Shown: positions 18,655-26,000 of the stretch, one piece after another | Layout of the letters: every line of letters starts with the position of its first letter | Numbering within the stretch: the first letter of the stretch is position 1 | NCBI GenBank assembly: GCA_030528295.1 | Contig: JAUMZC010000008.1 | Coordinates: 1-38,478, forward strand | Origin: Corynebacterium sp. | GTDB taxonomy: Bacteria; Actinomycetota; Actinomycetes; Mycobacteriales; Mycobacteriaceae | Length of the DNA: 38,478 nucleotides | Direction: 5' to 3' | Position numbers and translations under genes: made by a program | The notes under the pieces: generated by a model | Told to the model about the DNA's origin: nothing | The model's input: only the letters and a program-made list of their open reading frames with translations | Database searches by the model: none

Positions 18655-18700
18655 AAAGGCCCGAAAACCCACTTGCAGACGAATGGGTTTTCGGGCCTTT
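18655..18700 (+). terminator. Rho-independent terminator after groEL2
   Basis: A perfect 17-bp stem (18655-18671 with 18684-18700), loop of 12 bases, and a right arm ending in a short T-run (CCTTTTATT). Confidence 0.92.
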
Positions 18701-19210
18701 TATTGCCCGATATATGAGGTGATAGAGGGGGATGTCACCTAACTAAGGAAAATATGGTGTTACGTGCGAAATTATGCCGAAATCCGCGGTGTTACAACGC
18801 ACGTATAGGGGTATTCTGATGCATCGTACATTGGTTAGTTTTGGTGTTCAGTAAAAAATACAGCAGTATAGAACGATGCGATGGATCGGGCTTTGATTTA
18901 TTGGATCCAAGCTTTTCATGGCAGCCCAAAATCAGATGGTGGTAAGCGGGTACCTTAAGGTTGTAAGCTATTGAAAAGCTACCTATGGGACAGGATCGCA
19001 CCTAACGTTAATTTCACAGATATCTAAAAAGCCCCCTGATGGGGGTAATTTCCGTGCGTTTTCTTCGGTAATTTTTAGTGATTTTGGCTGAAGTTTCTTC
19101 AAAAAGTGCGATATCGGGGCTTTACCTTTGAGTGTTACTACCTTTTGATGAAAATCTTGTAAATGTTAGATTTAAGTACCCCTAGCGGCGAAAATGTCCA
19201 GTTCATAATC
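18701..19210. other. Long gene-free region upstream of the porin genes
   Basis: I see no credible gene in it. It contains several paired elements: AGGTGA/TCACCT at 18717-18740, an 8-bp inverted repeat TACGTGCG/CGCACGTA at 18761-18768 and 18798-18805, GGTGTTAC directly repeated at 18756-18763 and 18788-18795, and a short C5/G5 hairpin at 19032-19045. This cluster looks like a binding region for regulators of porin expression, but no known operator is recognised. Confidence 0.45.
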
Positions 19211-19238
19211 TTTGCTTACAACCTTTTTCGTGTAGGCT
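19211..19238 (+). promoter_or_regulatory. Candidate promoter of the porin genes
   Basis: TTTGCT at 19211-19216, a 16-base spacer, and TAGGCT at 19233-19238 preceded by GTG and followed by GG, fitting the extended corynebacterial -10. It predicts an untranslated leader of about 150 bases. Confidence 0.45.
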
Positions 19239-19324
19239 GGTGAATTAAATTGAGTGGATTGAGTGGATTGTTGTGGCCAGAACGTGGTTGACGCGGTGGG
19301 CTCGAGCCGTTTAAATTGTTGGGA

Positions 19325-19378
19325 GACGTCCTGAGGGCGTCAGCAACTGGAAACTTCACCAGCATCCATATTGCTGGT
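19325..19378 (+). promoter_or_regulatory. Two hairpins in the leader of the porin mRNA
   Basis: GACGTCC (19325-19331) pairs with GGGCGTC (19335-19341), and ACCAGCA (19358-19364) pairs with TGCTGGT (19372-19378). The second hairpin ends some ten bases before the Shine-Dalgarno AGGAGA (19388-19393). They may stabilise this probably abundant mRNA or tune translation; neither matches a riboswitch I know. Confidence 0.45.
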
Positions 19379-19399
19379 CCCTCTCATAGGAGAAACACT

Positions 19400-19537
19400 A
19401 TGGATATCAAAGCAATCGGCACCCAGCTGGGCGACTTCTCCACCCTCGTGGAGAACGTAAACGGCTTCTTCAAGAACCTGCTTCCTGCTTACGCAGAGCT
19501 GTATCACCTCTCCCACTACTGGATCCTTGGCTCCTAA
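19400..19537 (+). CDS. porH: Small cell-envelope channel protein, PorH type
   Basis: Codes for 45 residues, starting MDIKAIGTQLGDFSTLVENV, with no signal peptide, mostly one amphipathic helix and acidic overall. AGGAGA seven bases before the ATG is a strong site. The place between groEL2 and ppk2, as the first of two tiny genes, is that of porH in C. glutamicum, whose PorH and PorA form the main channel of the outer mycomembrane and are O-mycoloylated. Sequence identity to PorH is too low to judge by eye, so the name rests on position, size and charge. The tail is aromatic and His-containing (YHLSHYW), unlike what I recall of PorH. Confidence 0.75.
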   Translation: MDIKAIGTQLGDFSTLVENVNGFFKNLLPAYAELYHLSHYWILGS

Positions 19538-19585
19538 TAGCTGAGCGCAACCAACAAAAGTTAACAGACTTCAAGGAGTATACAA

Positions 19586-19708
19586 ATGTTCTCTGACTAC
19601 ATCGTTCTTTCCCTGGACAATTCCCTCATTAAGGATTTCTTCGCCGACATCGAGAACCTCGGCAAGATTGCTAACAACATCTCTAAGCTGATTGGCCTCA
19701 TCAAGTAA
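19586..19708 (+). CDS. porA: Small cell-envelope channel protein, PorA type
   Basis: Codes for 40 residues (MFSDYIVLSLDNSLIKDFFA at the start), with no signal peptide and a helical, amphipathic pattern, close to the 40-45 residues of PorA proteins from C. diphtheriae, C. jeikeium and C. glutamicum. AAGGAG at 19573-19578 is its ribosome binding site. It lies 48 bases after the PorH-type gene and shares its terminator, so the two are co-transcribed. PorA and PorH make a hetero-oligomeric mycomembrane channel in C. glutamicum; Ser residues here could carry mycolate, an inference. Confidence 0.8.
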   Translation: MFSDYIVLSLDNSLIKDFFADIENLGKIANNISKLIGLIK

Positions 19709-19747
19709 TTCACTTGATACCAAACTGACGCATAAAGACGTATTTGC

Positions 19748-19780
19748 AACCCCTCTAGGTGACGACCTAGTGGGGTTTTC
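19748..19780 (+). terminator. Rho-independent terminator after the porin genes
   Basis: A 13-bp stem with one mismatch (19748-19760 with 19765-19777), a four-base loop GACG, then a TTTT-containing tail. Confidence 0.9.
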
Positions 19781-19853
19781 GTATTTTGGTGTAAATGTGG
19801 GGGAATATAGGTTGCCGGCCAGGGAAAGTGGCACGGTGAAATTGCCCAACTAG

Positions 19854-19859
19854 TAGAAT
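19854..19859 (+). promoter_or_regulatory. -10 box of ppk2, suggesting a leaderless mRNA
   Basis: TAGAAT ends seven bases before the ATG at 19867, and there is no purine-rich Shine-Dalgarno in between. Transcription would therefore start at or next to the A of the start codon. No clear -35. Confidence 0.45.
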
Positions 19860-19866
19860 CACAGGT

Positions 19867-20766
19867 ATGGCTGGCAATACCGAGAATGAGCTCCCTGTAG
19901 TCGATTTGGCGGCGACCCAAGGCTATATAGTTGATGATTCTGACGAGGATGATCCGGTACTGATCAAACCCGATGGCACTCCGGTGGAGACCTGGCGGGA
20001 AAATTACCCGTACCAAGAACGTATGTCGCGCGCTGAATATGAAAAAACAAAGCGTGCACTTCAAATTGAGTTACTAAAATGGCAAAACTGGACTAAAGAT
20101 ACCGGGCAGCGCCATATTATCCTTTTTGAAGGCCGCGACGCGGCGGGTAAAGGCGGCACGATTAAGCGTTTTAATGAGCACTTAAATCCTCGCGGTGCCC
20201 GAATTGTCGCCCTGGAAAAGCCATCACCTCGAGAATCTACTTCTTGGTACTTCCAACGTTATATTGAACATTTTCCGTGTGCGGGTGAGATCGTATTCTT
20301 TGACCGGTCTTGGTATAACCGCTCCGGTGTAGAGCGGGTGATGGGGTTCTGTACTGAATCGCAACATGCAGAGTTTTTGCGTGAAGTGCCGATGTTAGAA
20401 AATATGATTATGGGTTCCGGAATTTCTTTAACGAAGTTTTGGTTTTCGGTCACGCAAAAAGAACAGCGTACTCGTTTTGCCATTCGTCAAGTTGACCCAG
20501 TTAGGCAGTGGAAACTTTCTCCCATGGACCTTGCGTCGCTTGATAAGTGGGAGGATTACACGCGGGCGAAGGAAGAACAATTCCGCTACACCGATATTGA
20601 TGAATCCCCGTGGATTACTATCAAATCAAACGATAAGAAACGTGCGCGTATTAATGCTATGCGGTTCGTTTTAAGCAAATTTGAATACACAGGAAAGGAT
20701 CATGAACTCGTTGGGGAGCCGGATCCTAAGATCGTTCTACGTGGAATAGATCAAATTGGAGATTAG
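19867..20766 (+). CDS. ppk2: Polyphosphate kinase 2 (PPK2 family)
   Basis: The 299 residues show the PPK2 fold: Walker A in FEGRDAAGKGGTIKRF near residue 89, the lid and substrate block RGARIVALEKPSPRESTSWYFQRYI, and Walker B in EIVFFDRSWYNRSGVERVMGF near 142. The single-domain form with DAAGKGGT is class I, which transfers phosphate between polyphosphate and nucleoside diphosphates. An acidic N-terminal tail of ~45 residues precedes the domain. It works in the cytoplasm on phosphate storage polymers, which corynebacteria accumulate. Its place after porH/porA is conserved in the genus. The putative -10 box is so close that the mRNA may be leaderless. Confidence 0.95.
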   Translation: MAGNTENELPVVDLAATQGYIVDDSDEDDPVLIKPDGTPVETWRENYPYQERMSRAEYEKTKRALQIELLKWQNWTKDTGQRHIILFEGRDAAGKGGTIKRFNEHLNPRGARIVALEKPSPRESTSWYFQRYIEHFPCAGEIVFFDRSWYNRSGVERVMGFCTESQHAEFLREVPMLENMIMGSGISLTKFWFSVTQKEQRTRFAIRQVDPVRQWKLSPMDLASLDKWEDYTRAKEEQFRYTDIDESPWITIKSNDKKRARINAMRFVLSKFEYTGKDHELVGEPDPKIVLRGIDQIGD

Positions 20767-20796
20767 CCCAGATTAAAGCTGAGGCATTTCCTTAAA

Positions 20797-20830
20797 AAAC
20801 TCCGACACAGACATAGCGTGTCGGAGTTTT
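20797..20830 (+). terminator. Rho-independent terminator after ppk2
   Basis: A perfect 12-bp stem (20797-20808 with 20818-20829), nine-base loop, and a TTTTCTT tail. Confidence 0.92.
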
Positions 20831-21112
20831 CTTATGTCGAAAATAATGCTGCAAAGTACAAACGGATATTCGAAGTCACAGATTGGGGGTGGGTGAGAAA
20901 TTGGCATAGGGGGAATTGTCGGAAGCGTGTTTGAATAAGCGACCCTATAAAAGGGGGGTGCACAATATATAAATACCCCCAGAAGATGGTAAAAGTGATA
21001 ACAGAAAGGTAAACCGTTTTCAAAGTGCTTGCGTTGGGAATCTTTCAGGGTCATCATTGAAATGACCGCTTCAAAGGATGCGGGGTTCGCTCAAAACTGA
21101 AAGGTTAATGTC
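20831..21112 (+). promoter_or_regulatory. Leader region of the Trp-rich micropeptide genes
   Basis: No gene is seen. TATAAA at 20946-20951 is a possible -10 box. GGGGGT/ACCCCC (20954-20959 with 20975-20980) and GGTCAT/ATGACC (21049-21054 with 21062-21067) can form hairpins. No -35 could be fixed. Confidence 0.35.
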
Positions 21113-21205
21113 ATGTGGTGTGACTGGTTCTACTATCCATTCTCTTGGGTTTTCGGTTCTTGGGGATGGAATGATTTCTACTGGGTTGACTGGTGCTGGT
21201 GGTAA
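21113..21205 (+). CDS. Trp-rich acidic micropeptide 1 (30 residues)
   Basis: The 30-codon frame has nine Trp codons, plus three Tyr and four Phe, three Asp, two Cys (3 and 28) and no Lys, Arg or His. It begins MWCDWFYYPFSW and ends WVDWCWW; the two ends mirror each other around WCDW/DWCW, so a C3-C28 disulfide is possible. GAAAGG at 21099-21104, eight bases before the ATG, is a good ribosome binding site. Residues 2-24 align without gaps to residues 4-26 of the peptide encoded 220 bases downstream, with 10 of 23 identical and synonymous differences at shared codons. That supports true translation. No signal peptide. I know no family; the closeness to the porin locus suggests an envelope peptide, by inference only. 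Confidence 0.7.
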   Translation: MWCDWFYYPFSWVFGSWGWNDFYWVDWCWW

Positions 21206-21424
21206 CAGTTCAAATCTGGTAGTACATTGGATGGAAGTCACCGCTCCTTATCAGCTTGGTGGTGGCTTCCTAAGCTGAAATAATCCAATACTTATCTTCC
21301 CGGATTAACGTGCCCCAGGAAATTGGGGCGGGGTGATCTCTTTGTTAGATCACATAATTCTGTGAAGATAGGAAACGGCCGGCTAATCACTGACGGCTGA
21401 AAATCTCTAAAGAAAGGCACTATA
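21206..21424 (+). promoter_or_regulatory. Spacer between the two micropeptide genes, with two hairpins
   Basis: GCCCCA/TGGGGC (21312-21317 with 21324-21329) and GTGATCT/AGATCAC (21333-21339 with 21347-21353) form consecutive stems without a T-run, so they look more like mRNA processing or stabilising structures than a terminator. No further convincing small gene is present. Confidence 0.45.
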
Positions 21425-21505
21425 ATGCTCGCTTGGCTCGACTGGGTACTCTTCACTCTATCTGCAGACCTCGGCTCCTTCGGCTGGTGGCCATTCTTCT
21501 GGTAA
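21425..21505 (+). CDS. Trp-rich acidic micropeptide 2 (26 residues)
   Basis: Twenty-six codons with five Trp, four Phe, two Asp and no basic residue or Cys; begins MLAWLDWVLFTL and ends GWWPFFW. GAAAGG at 21412-21417, seven bases before the ATG, matches the site used by peptide 1. The shared pattern is W-x-D-W near the start, a Ser six residues later, then G-S-[W/F]-G-W-x-x-F-[Y/F]-W. Peptide 1 has an additional six residues beyond the last shared Trp. A hairpin at 21571-21600 closes the unit. The lack of any gene for Trp synthesis downstream argues against a leader peptide. Function unknown; membrane or mycomembrane insertion is likely from the composition. Confidence 0.7.
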   Translation: MLAWLDWVLFTLSADLGSFGWWPFFW

Positions 21506-21570
21506 GACGTAGGTTCGCGTAAGAACCCTACACTCTCTGAAAAATTCAAGTATAGATCTATACAAAGTGA

Positions 21571-21600
21571 GTGCTTGTTGGGTGACGATCCAACAAGCGC
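21571..21600. terminator. Hairpin between convergent units (probable bidirectional terminator)
   Basis: An 11-bp stem with one G-T pair (21571-21581 with 21590-21600) and an eight-base loop lies between the micropeptide genes and the convergent NRPS-like gene. T-runs are weak on both sides. Confidence 0.6.
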
Positions 21601-21620
21601 TTCGCGCGTTTCTGGGGCTT

Positions 21621-24600
21621 CTAAGTAGTCCTTACAGGCTCAATAGGATTACCCAACCACATCGAATTCGGGGGCAGAGTATCACCGCGCATCACCAAAG
21701 AACGAGGACCGACCGTTGTGCCACTGCCAATGCGTGACGCGGGAAGACACACAGAATGCGGTCCTAAGGTGGAACCAGCATCCATTGTCACCTTGTCCAA
21801 ACTCATAATTCGATCCTGGAACAAGTGCGTTTGCACCACACAACCAGGACCTATGGACGCGCCATCTCCAATCACACAAAGGTCGGCTTCAGGCAGCCAA
21901 TAGGTGTCAATCCACGCTCCGCGTCCCACTTTTGCGCCGAGCTCGCGTAGGAACCAATTAATATTTGCTGTTCCAAGCTGAAAATTACTGAACCATGGGC
22001 CAGCGAGTACTTCCACGAACGTATCCTGCAGTTCGTTGAACCAAACAAAAGGGCTCCAAAGAGGATGCTCACCTGCAGTAATGTGGCCGACGCAGATCCA
22101 TTTGATATTGATCGTGATCCAAGCTGCCAGAAAACCTGCGGCCATAAACACCAGGCCACTGAGTGCATAGGCAACGCTCCAACCGTAGTGTTTACTGATC
22201 CAATACAGCACAAAAAGAACAGCTGCTGCTAACGATCCTGAGGTCACAGGTGCAAGTAGTCTCAGCGTTTCCACACCGGCGCGAGCAAGTTTTACTTTGA
22301 ATTTAGGTTCGTAGGTGCGTGAGTCATCAGGGGCACAAAGGGCCACTCGGCGAAGGCGTTCAGGAGGGCTGCCCCACCAATTGCTTTTCGCCTTAGCCCG
22401 TTTGGGGGTAAGTGACAAGACTGCTACTAATGAGTTTTTGCCTAGTTTCAAGCCTGGAGTCAGGATTCCAGAGTTTCCTAAGAAACTGCGTTTACCCACT
22501 CGAGTGTTTCCGGTGAAGAGCCATCCGTAGCCAAGAGAGTAGCCTCCGGCCAGGGTGTCGTCGGCCAGGAACGCACCGTCTCGCACTTCAAGAAGTTTTG
22601 GAATCGCCACTGTCGTAGATATTTCAGCATCACGACCGATTTTGGCCCCTAGCAGCCGGAACCAAAGCGGTGTGAGCTGCGAGGCATAGATTGGAAACAG
22701 GTGCTGACGTGCTTCGTCCATGAGTCGCGTGATCGCCCACGCCTTAAGTCCCTGGGAAGATCGAACCGGATGCACACCGGTACGTAAGCCCACGCTGAAG
22801 AAACGCACAAGTACTAGTGTGGCCAGGGCGTAGTAAAGCAGCGCGAACAGTGCACCGAGGGGGCCTATAGCCCAGACACTGTGCGTGAGACGCCATGCGG
22901 TGTAGAAACCCGCGCTGAGGGACGCGATCGGGAGCACGCCTAATATCACCGAGGTGATGGTATAAATAGCTGCCCAGATTGCCCGTCGCGGTGGAGCGGA
23001 ATCCGGAAACCTCGAGCTAGAGCGCCCAATTTTTCGGGCTGGCGAGCCTGCCCAGCGGTCTTGAGATTTAATAGTGCCCGCGACTGTCGAACCTGGTTCT
23101 ATCTGGGCGTTTTTGCCGATGTGTGTGTTAGGCATCAACACGCTGCGGGTGCCAATGCGGGCGTTTCTGCCCACATGAATGCTGCCAACATGCAGGGTAT
23201 CGCCGTCGAGCCAGTACCCGCTGAGGTCAACTTCCGGCTCAATTGAGCAGTGGTCATCAACGCGTAACATTCCTGTGACAGGCGGCAAACTATGCATATC
23301 GACGCCGCGTCCAACTTGAGAACCAGTAAGTTTGGCAAACCACGGCATAAAGGTTGTAGAAGACGTGGCACGTGCGCCTGAAGCATCAGCAAATTGTTCC
23401 GCTGCCCAGATTCTGAGGTGTACGCTACCTCCGCGCGGATAGCTCCCGGGTGTAATACTCCTGGTGAGTAGCCGAATGGCCAACGCCGCTATCGGAAGTC
23501 GGCCAAGGGGAGTGAGGAATACAACAGCTACACCAATGACGATCGGTAGTGACGGTCCGAAGCCTAGAAACCACATAAGAATCATTAACCAAGTGGTCCA
23601 TTGGGCGCCTTGCCACGTAAAACTCACACATTGAATTAAGTATTGCGCAATCCTTGTGCTGATGGGCACCAAAGCGATAGTGCGTTCGCTACTTTTCAGG
23701 GAAGATTCCTCGCCGAGACACTCGGCAAATGCTCCTAATCGGGGGTGGTCATAAAGATCCCGAACTGACACTTCTCGAAAGCGTTCGCGGATACGTGCTA
23801 TCACTGTGGCGGCTGCTAGCGAAGTACCGCCGAGGGCAAAGAAATCAGCGTCTGAATCACGAACTTCAGTCCCTAATACACTTACCCAGATTTCCGCGAT
23901 CCATTGTTGAATCGGGGTTAAATCTGTGGCGCTTACTTCTGCTCCGGGGAGCGGCCACGGTAATGCGCGTTTGTCTACTTTTCCTGAAGTTGTCGTAGGG
24001 AGTTCATCGAGAATATGTAGCCGGGGAATTAATGCAGACGGCATGCTATTGCTGAGCGCTGTGTGCGCGGCGTCGATATCCAAACCTAAATCTGGGTTAT
24101 TGAGAGATATATATCCCACCAAAATTGTGGTTCCGGTTCCTGTCGATTGGGGCACAACACAAGCGCCGCGAACATTTGGAAGCGCCGAAACGTGGGCCTC
24201 CACTTCACCGAGTTCGATCCTGCGGCCGCCGATTTTGACCTGATCATCCACGCGGCCAACAAAATAGAGGCCGTCGGATTCAAGGCGAACATGGTCGCCG
24301 GAGCGGTAGGCGCGCGCCCAACCAACGGTGCGTAGCGGGGCGTATTTCTCCTTATCTTTCGCCTCGTCAAGGTAGCGGCCAAGCCCGACGCCGCTAATCA
24401 CTAACTCGCCGGTTTCGCCTAGCTGTACTGGTTCGCCCTCAGCATTGACCACCGCCAGGTCCCAGCCCAGTAGCGGAAGGCCGATTGACACTGGTTGGCC
24501 AGGGTATACGCGGGCGGCGCAGGCCACGACTGTGGCTTCGGTGGGGCCGTAGGTGTTCCATACTTCGCGATCATCAGTGGCCACCCGGTCAACGAGTTCG

Positions 24601-25418
24601 GCTGGGCAGGCTTCGCCACCAAAAATCAGCAGGCGAACATTATCTAAAGCTTCTGCAGGCCAGAGGTTCGCCAAAGTAGGGACTGTGGAAACAACCGTAA
24701 TATTTTTGCTGATCAGCCAGGGGCCAAGGTCCATGCCGGAACGCACCAACGAGCGTGGTGCCGGGACAAGGCAGGCGCCATTTGCCCAGGCCAACCACAT
24801 CTCTTCGCAAGAAGCATCGAATGCAACGGACAGTCCGGCAAGTACTCGGTCCTCGGTGCCTAACGGGGCGTCGCTAAGAAAGAGCGCGGATTCGGCATCG
24901 ACGAATGCTGCTGCATTGCGATGCGTAATCGCAACACCTTTCGGGGTGCCGGTGGAACCGGAGGTGAAGATAATCCAGGCGTCGTCCGAGGGGCGCGGGA
25001 GGCGCGTGTCGCCGCCGGGGGACGTGCGCTTCACGTCGATGCCATCGGCAGTGATAATCGCGTGCACCTTTGCCTCGCCGAACACGAGTGTGGCGCGTTC
25101 TTCCGGGTCGTCGGCATCCACGGGGACGTAGGAAGCACCGGCAACGAGCGTGGCCAGGATTGCAATGTACAGGTCTTTGGAGCCCGAAGGCATACGGATA
25201 CCAATTCGATTCCCCCGACGGATTCCAAGAGCGTGAAGTTCGTGTGCTTTGGTATGGATCGCATCCCAAAGTTCCGTGTATGTCAGAATTTCGCCGTCGT
25301 CGATTGCTGGAGCGTTAGGGTATGTATCAACCGTATGCCGCAGGATATCTACTAACGTGCGCTTCGCAGAAGCATCACCAGAACGTAAAAATTGCGCGGG
25401 AACCTGCGACAAAGCCAT
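21621..25418 (-). CDS. Single-module NRPS-like protein, epsilon-poly-lysine synthetase type
   Basis: The 1265 residues contain an adenylation domain (about 1-510) with IIFTSGSTGTPKGVAITHRN, NTYGPTEATV, YRSGDH, GRVDDQVKIGGRRIELGE and TTSGKVDKRALP. A carrier domain follows with LGGTSL, its phosphopantetheine Ser near residue 530. The C-terminal ~650 residues have three pairs of TM helices between three left-handed beta-helix segments of hexapeptide repeats (for example VGRNARIGTRSVL and IGKNAQIEPGSTV). This is the layout of Pls, which makes epsilon-poly-L-lysine, and there is no classical condensation or thioesterase domain. Aligning to GrsA by eye gives the specificity residues D-A-E-S-I-G-T-V-V plus the A10 Lys, close to the lysine code I recall (DAESIGSxxK). 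The membrane-bound product is unknown. It lies six bases after the MarR gene, in one transcript. Confidence 0.85.
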   Translation of the reverse strand: MALSQVPAQFLRSGDASAKRTLVDILRHTVDTYPNAPAIDDGEILTYTELWDAIHTKAHELHALGIRRGNRIGIRMPSGSKDLYIAILATLVAGASYVPVDADDPEERATLVFGEAKVHAIITADGIDVKRTSPGGDTRLPRPSDDAWIIFTSGSTGTPKGVAITHRNAAAFVDAESALFLSDAPLGTEDRVLAGLSVAFDASCEEMWLAWANGACLVPAPRSLVRSGMDLGPWLISKNITVVSTVPTLANLWPAEALDNVRLLIFGGEACPAELVDRVATDDREVWNTYGPTEATVVACAARVYPGQPVSIGLPLLGWDLAVVNAEGEPVQLGETGELVISGVGLGRYLDEAKDKEKYAPLRTVGWARAYRSGDHVRLESDGLYFVGRVDDQVKIGGRRIELGEVEAHVSALPNVRGACVVPQSTGTGTTILVGYISLNNPDLGLDIDAAHTALSNSMPSALIPRLHILDELPTTTSGKVDKRALPWPLPGAEVSATDLTPIQQWIAEIWVSVLGTEVRDSDADFFALGGTSLAAATVIARIRERFREVSVRDLYDHPRLGAFAECLGEESSLKSSERTIALVPISTRIAQYLIQCVSFTWQGAQWTTWLMILMWFLGFGPSLPIVIGVAVVFLTPLGRLPIAALAIRLLTRSITPGSYPRGGSVHLRIWAAEQFADASGARATSSTTFMPWFAKLTGSQVGRGVDMHSLPPVTGMLRVDDHCSIEPEVDLSGYWLDGDTLHVGSIHVGRNARIGTRSVLMPNTHIGKNAQIEPGSTVAGTIKSQDRWAGSPARKIGRSSSRFPDSAPPRRAIWAAIYTITSVILGVLPIASLSAGFYTAWRLTHSVWAIGPLGALFALLYYALATLVLVRFFSVGLRTGVHPVRSSQGLKAWAITRLMDEARQHLFPIYASQLTPLWFRLLGAKIGRDAEISTTVAIPKLLEVRDGAFLADDTLAGGYSLGYGWLFTGNTRVGKRSFLGNSGILTPGLKLGKNSLVAVLSLTPKRAKAKSNWWGSPPERLRRVALCAPDDSRTYEPKFKVKLARAGVETLRLLAPVTSGSLAAAVLFVLYWISKHYGWSVAYALSGLVFMAAGFLAAWITINIKWICVGHITAGEHPLWSPFVWFNELQDTFVEVLAGPWFSNFQLGTANINWFLRELGAKVGRGAWIDTYWLPEADLCVIGDGASIGPGCVVQTHLFQDRIMSLDKVTMDAGSTLGPHSVCLPASRIGSGTTVGPRSLVMRGDTLPPNSMWLGNPIEPVRTT

Positions 25419-25424
25419 GCTGAA

Positions 25425-25874
25425 TTAAGCCTCCTCGGCGGCAAAAATAGCCTGAGCAAGCTTACGCAAATGCTTCAGTTGCTTTGGTGTGGATTCCTCC
25501 AGGGCTGCATCTTCAGCCTGGGAAACCAATATGGAAAGATGCTTCTGGGCGGCGCGGCCCTTCTTCGTTACCGCTACTATTTGGCGGCGGCGATCCTTAG
25601 GGTCGCGGGAGCGTTTTGCCCAACCTTGTTGTTCCAGGGCGTCGAGAAGCCGCACCATATCGGAAGCATCCATGCTAAGAATGCTGCACAACGTTGACTG
25701 GCTGGACGCGCTGGATGCGGCGAGGCATGAAAGCACCCAATAGCCGCGCAACGTGGTGTTTTCCTCACACAATACGGCCTCGACCCTGTCGCGGGTGCGC
25801 CGTCTGAGCCGTTCTAATTGGAACGACGGTGACTCTAAAAGATCAGCGGGAATATCAAGTGTCGGGGAACCCAT
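25425..25874 (-). CDS. MarR-family transcriptional regulator
   Basis: The 149 residues carry a winged helix-turn-helix core: LRGYWVLSCLAA, QSTLCSILSMDASDMVRLLDALEQQGWAKRSRDPKDRRRQIVAVTKKG (recognition helix and DRR wing), flanked by helices for dimerisation. MarR proteins usually repress a neighbouring gene and release DNA on binding a small ligand. The NRPS-like gene starts six bases downstream, so this regulator probably controls its own operon. The Shine-Dalgarno is poor (GGAG two bases before the ATG), and an in-frame better start was not found. No clear inverted-repeat operator could be fixed in the upstream gap. Confidence 0.88.
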   Translation of the reverse strand: MGSPTLDIPADLLESPSFQLERLRRRTRDRVEAVLCEENTTLRGYWVLSCLAASSASSQSTLCSILSMDASDMVRLLDALEQQGWAKRSRDPKDRRRQIVAVTKKGRAAQKHLSILVSQAEDAALEESTPKQLKHLRKLAQAIFAAEEA

Positions 25875-25958
25875 AGCTCCATCGTACGGCGAATGCCATG
25901 CTAGTTGAAATGATGGAGGGCACCCATGAATTTTTGCGTTTGCGCAGATAGCTACGGG

Positions 25959-25985
25959 TGGCAGACGGAAAAATCACGTCTGCCA
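25959..25985 (-). terminator. Hairpin downstream of the rhodanese gene
   Basis: A perfect 9-bp stem (25959-25967 with 25977-25985) with a nine-base A/T-rich loop starts 15 bases after the rhodanese stop codon. It lacks a T-run on the minus strand, so it may be a weak terminator. Confidence 0.5.
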
Positions 25986-26000
25986 GTTACCAAAAAGTGA

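Noticed and set aside
18792..19001. 69-codon minus-strand frame in the porin control region
   Set aside because: No binding site or recognisable pattern.
21232..21279. 15-codon frame between the two micropeptides
   Set aside because: No Shine-Dalgarno, no likeness to the flanking peptides.
21113..21505. Trp-rich frames as attenuator leader peptides of a trp operon
   Set aside because: The next gene is convergent on the other strand and no Trp biosynthesis or transport gene follows; the two frames are paralogous along their length, which leader peptides need not be.
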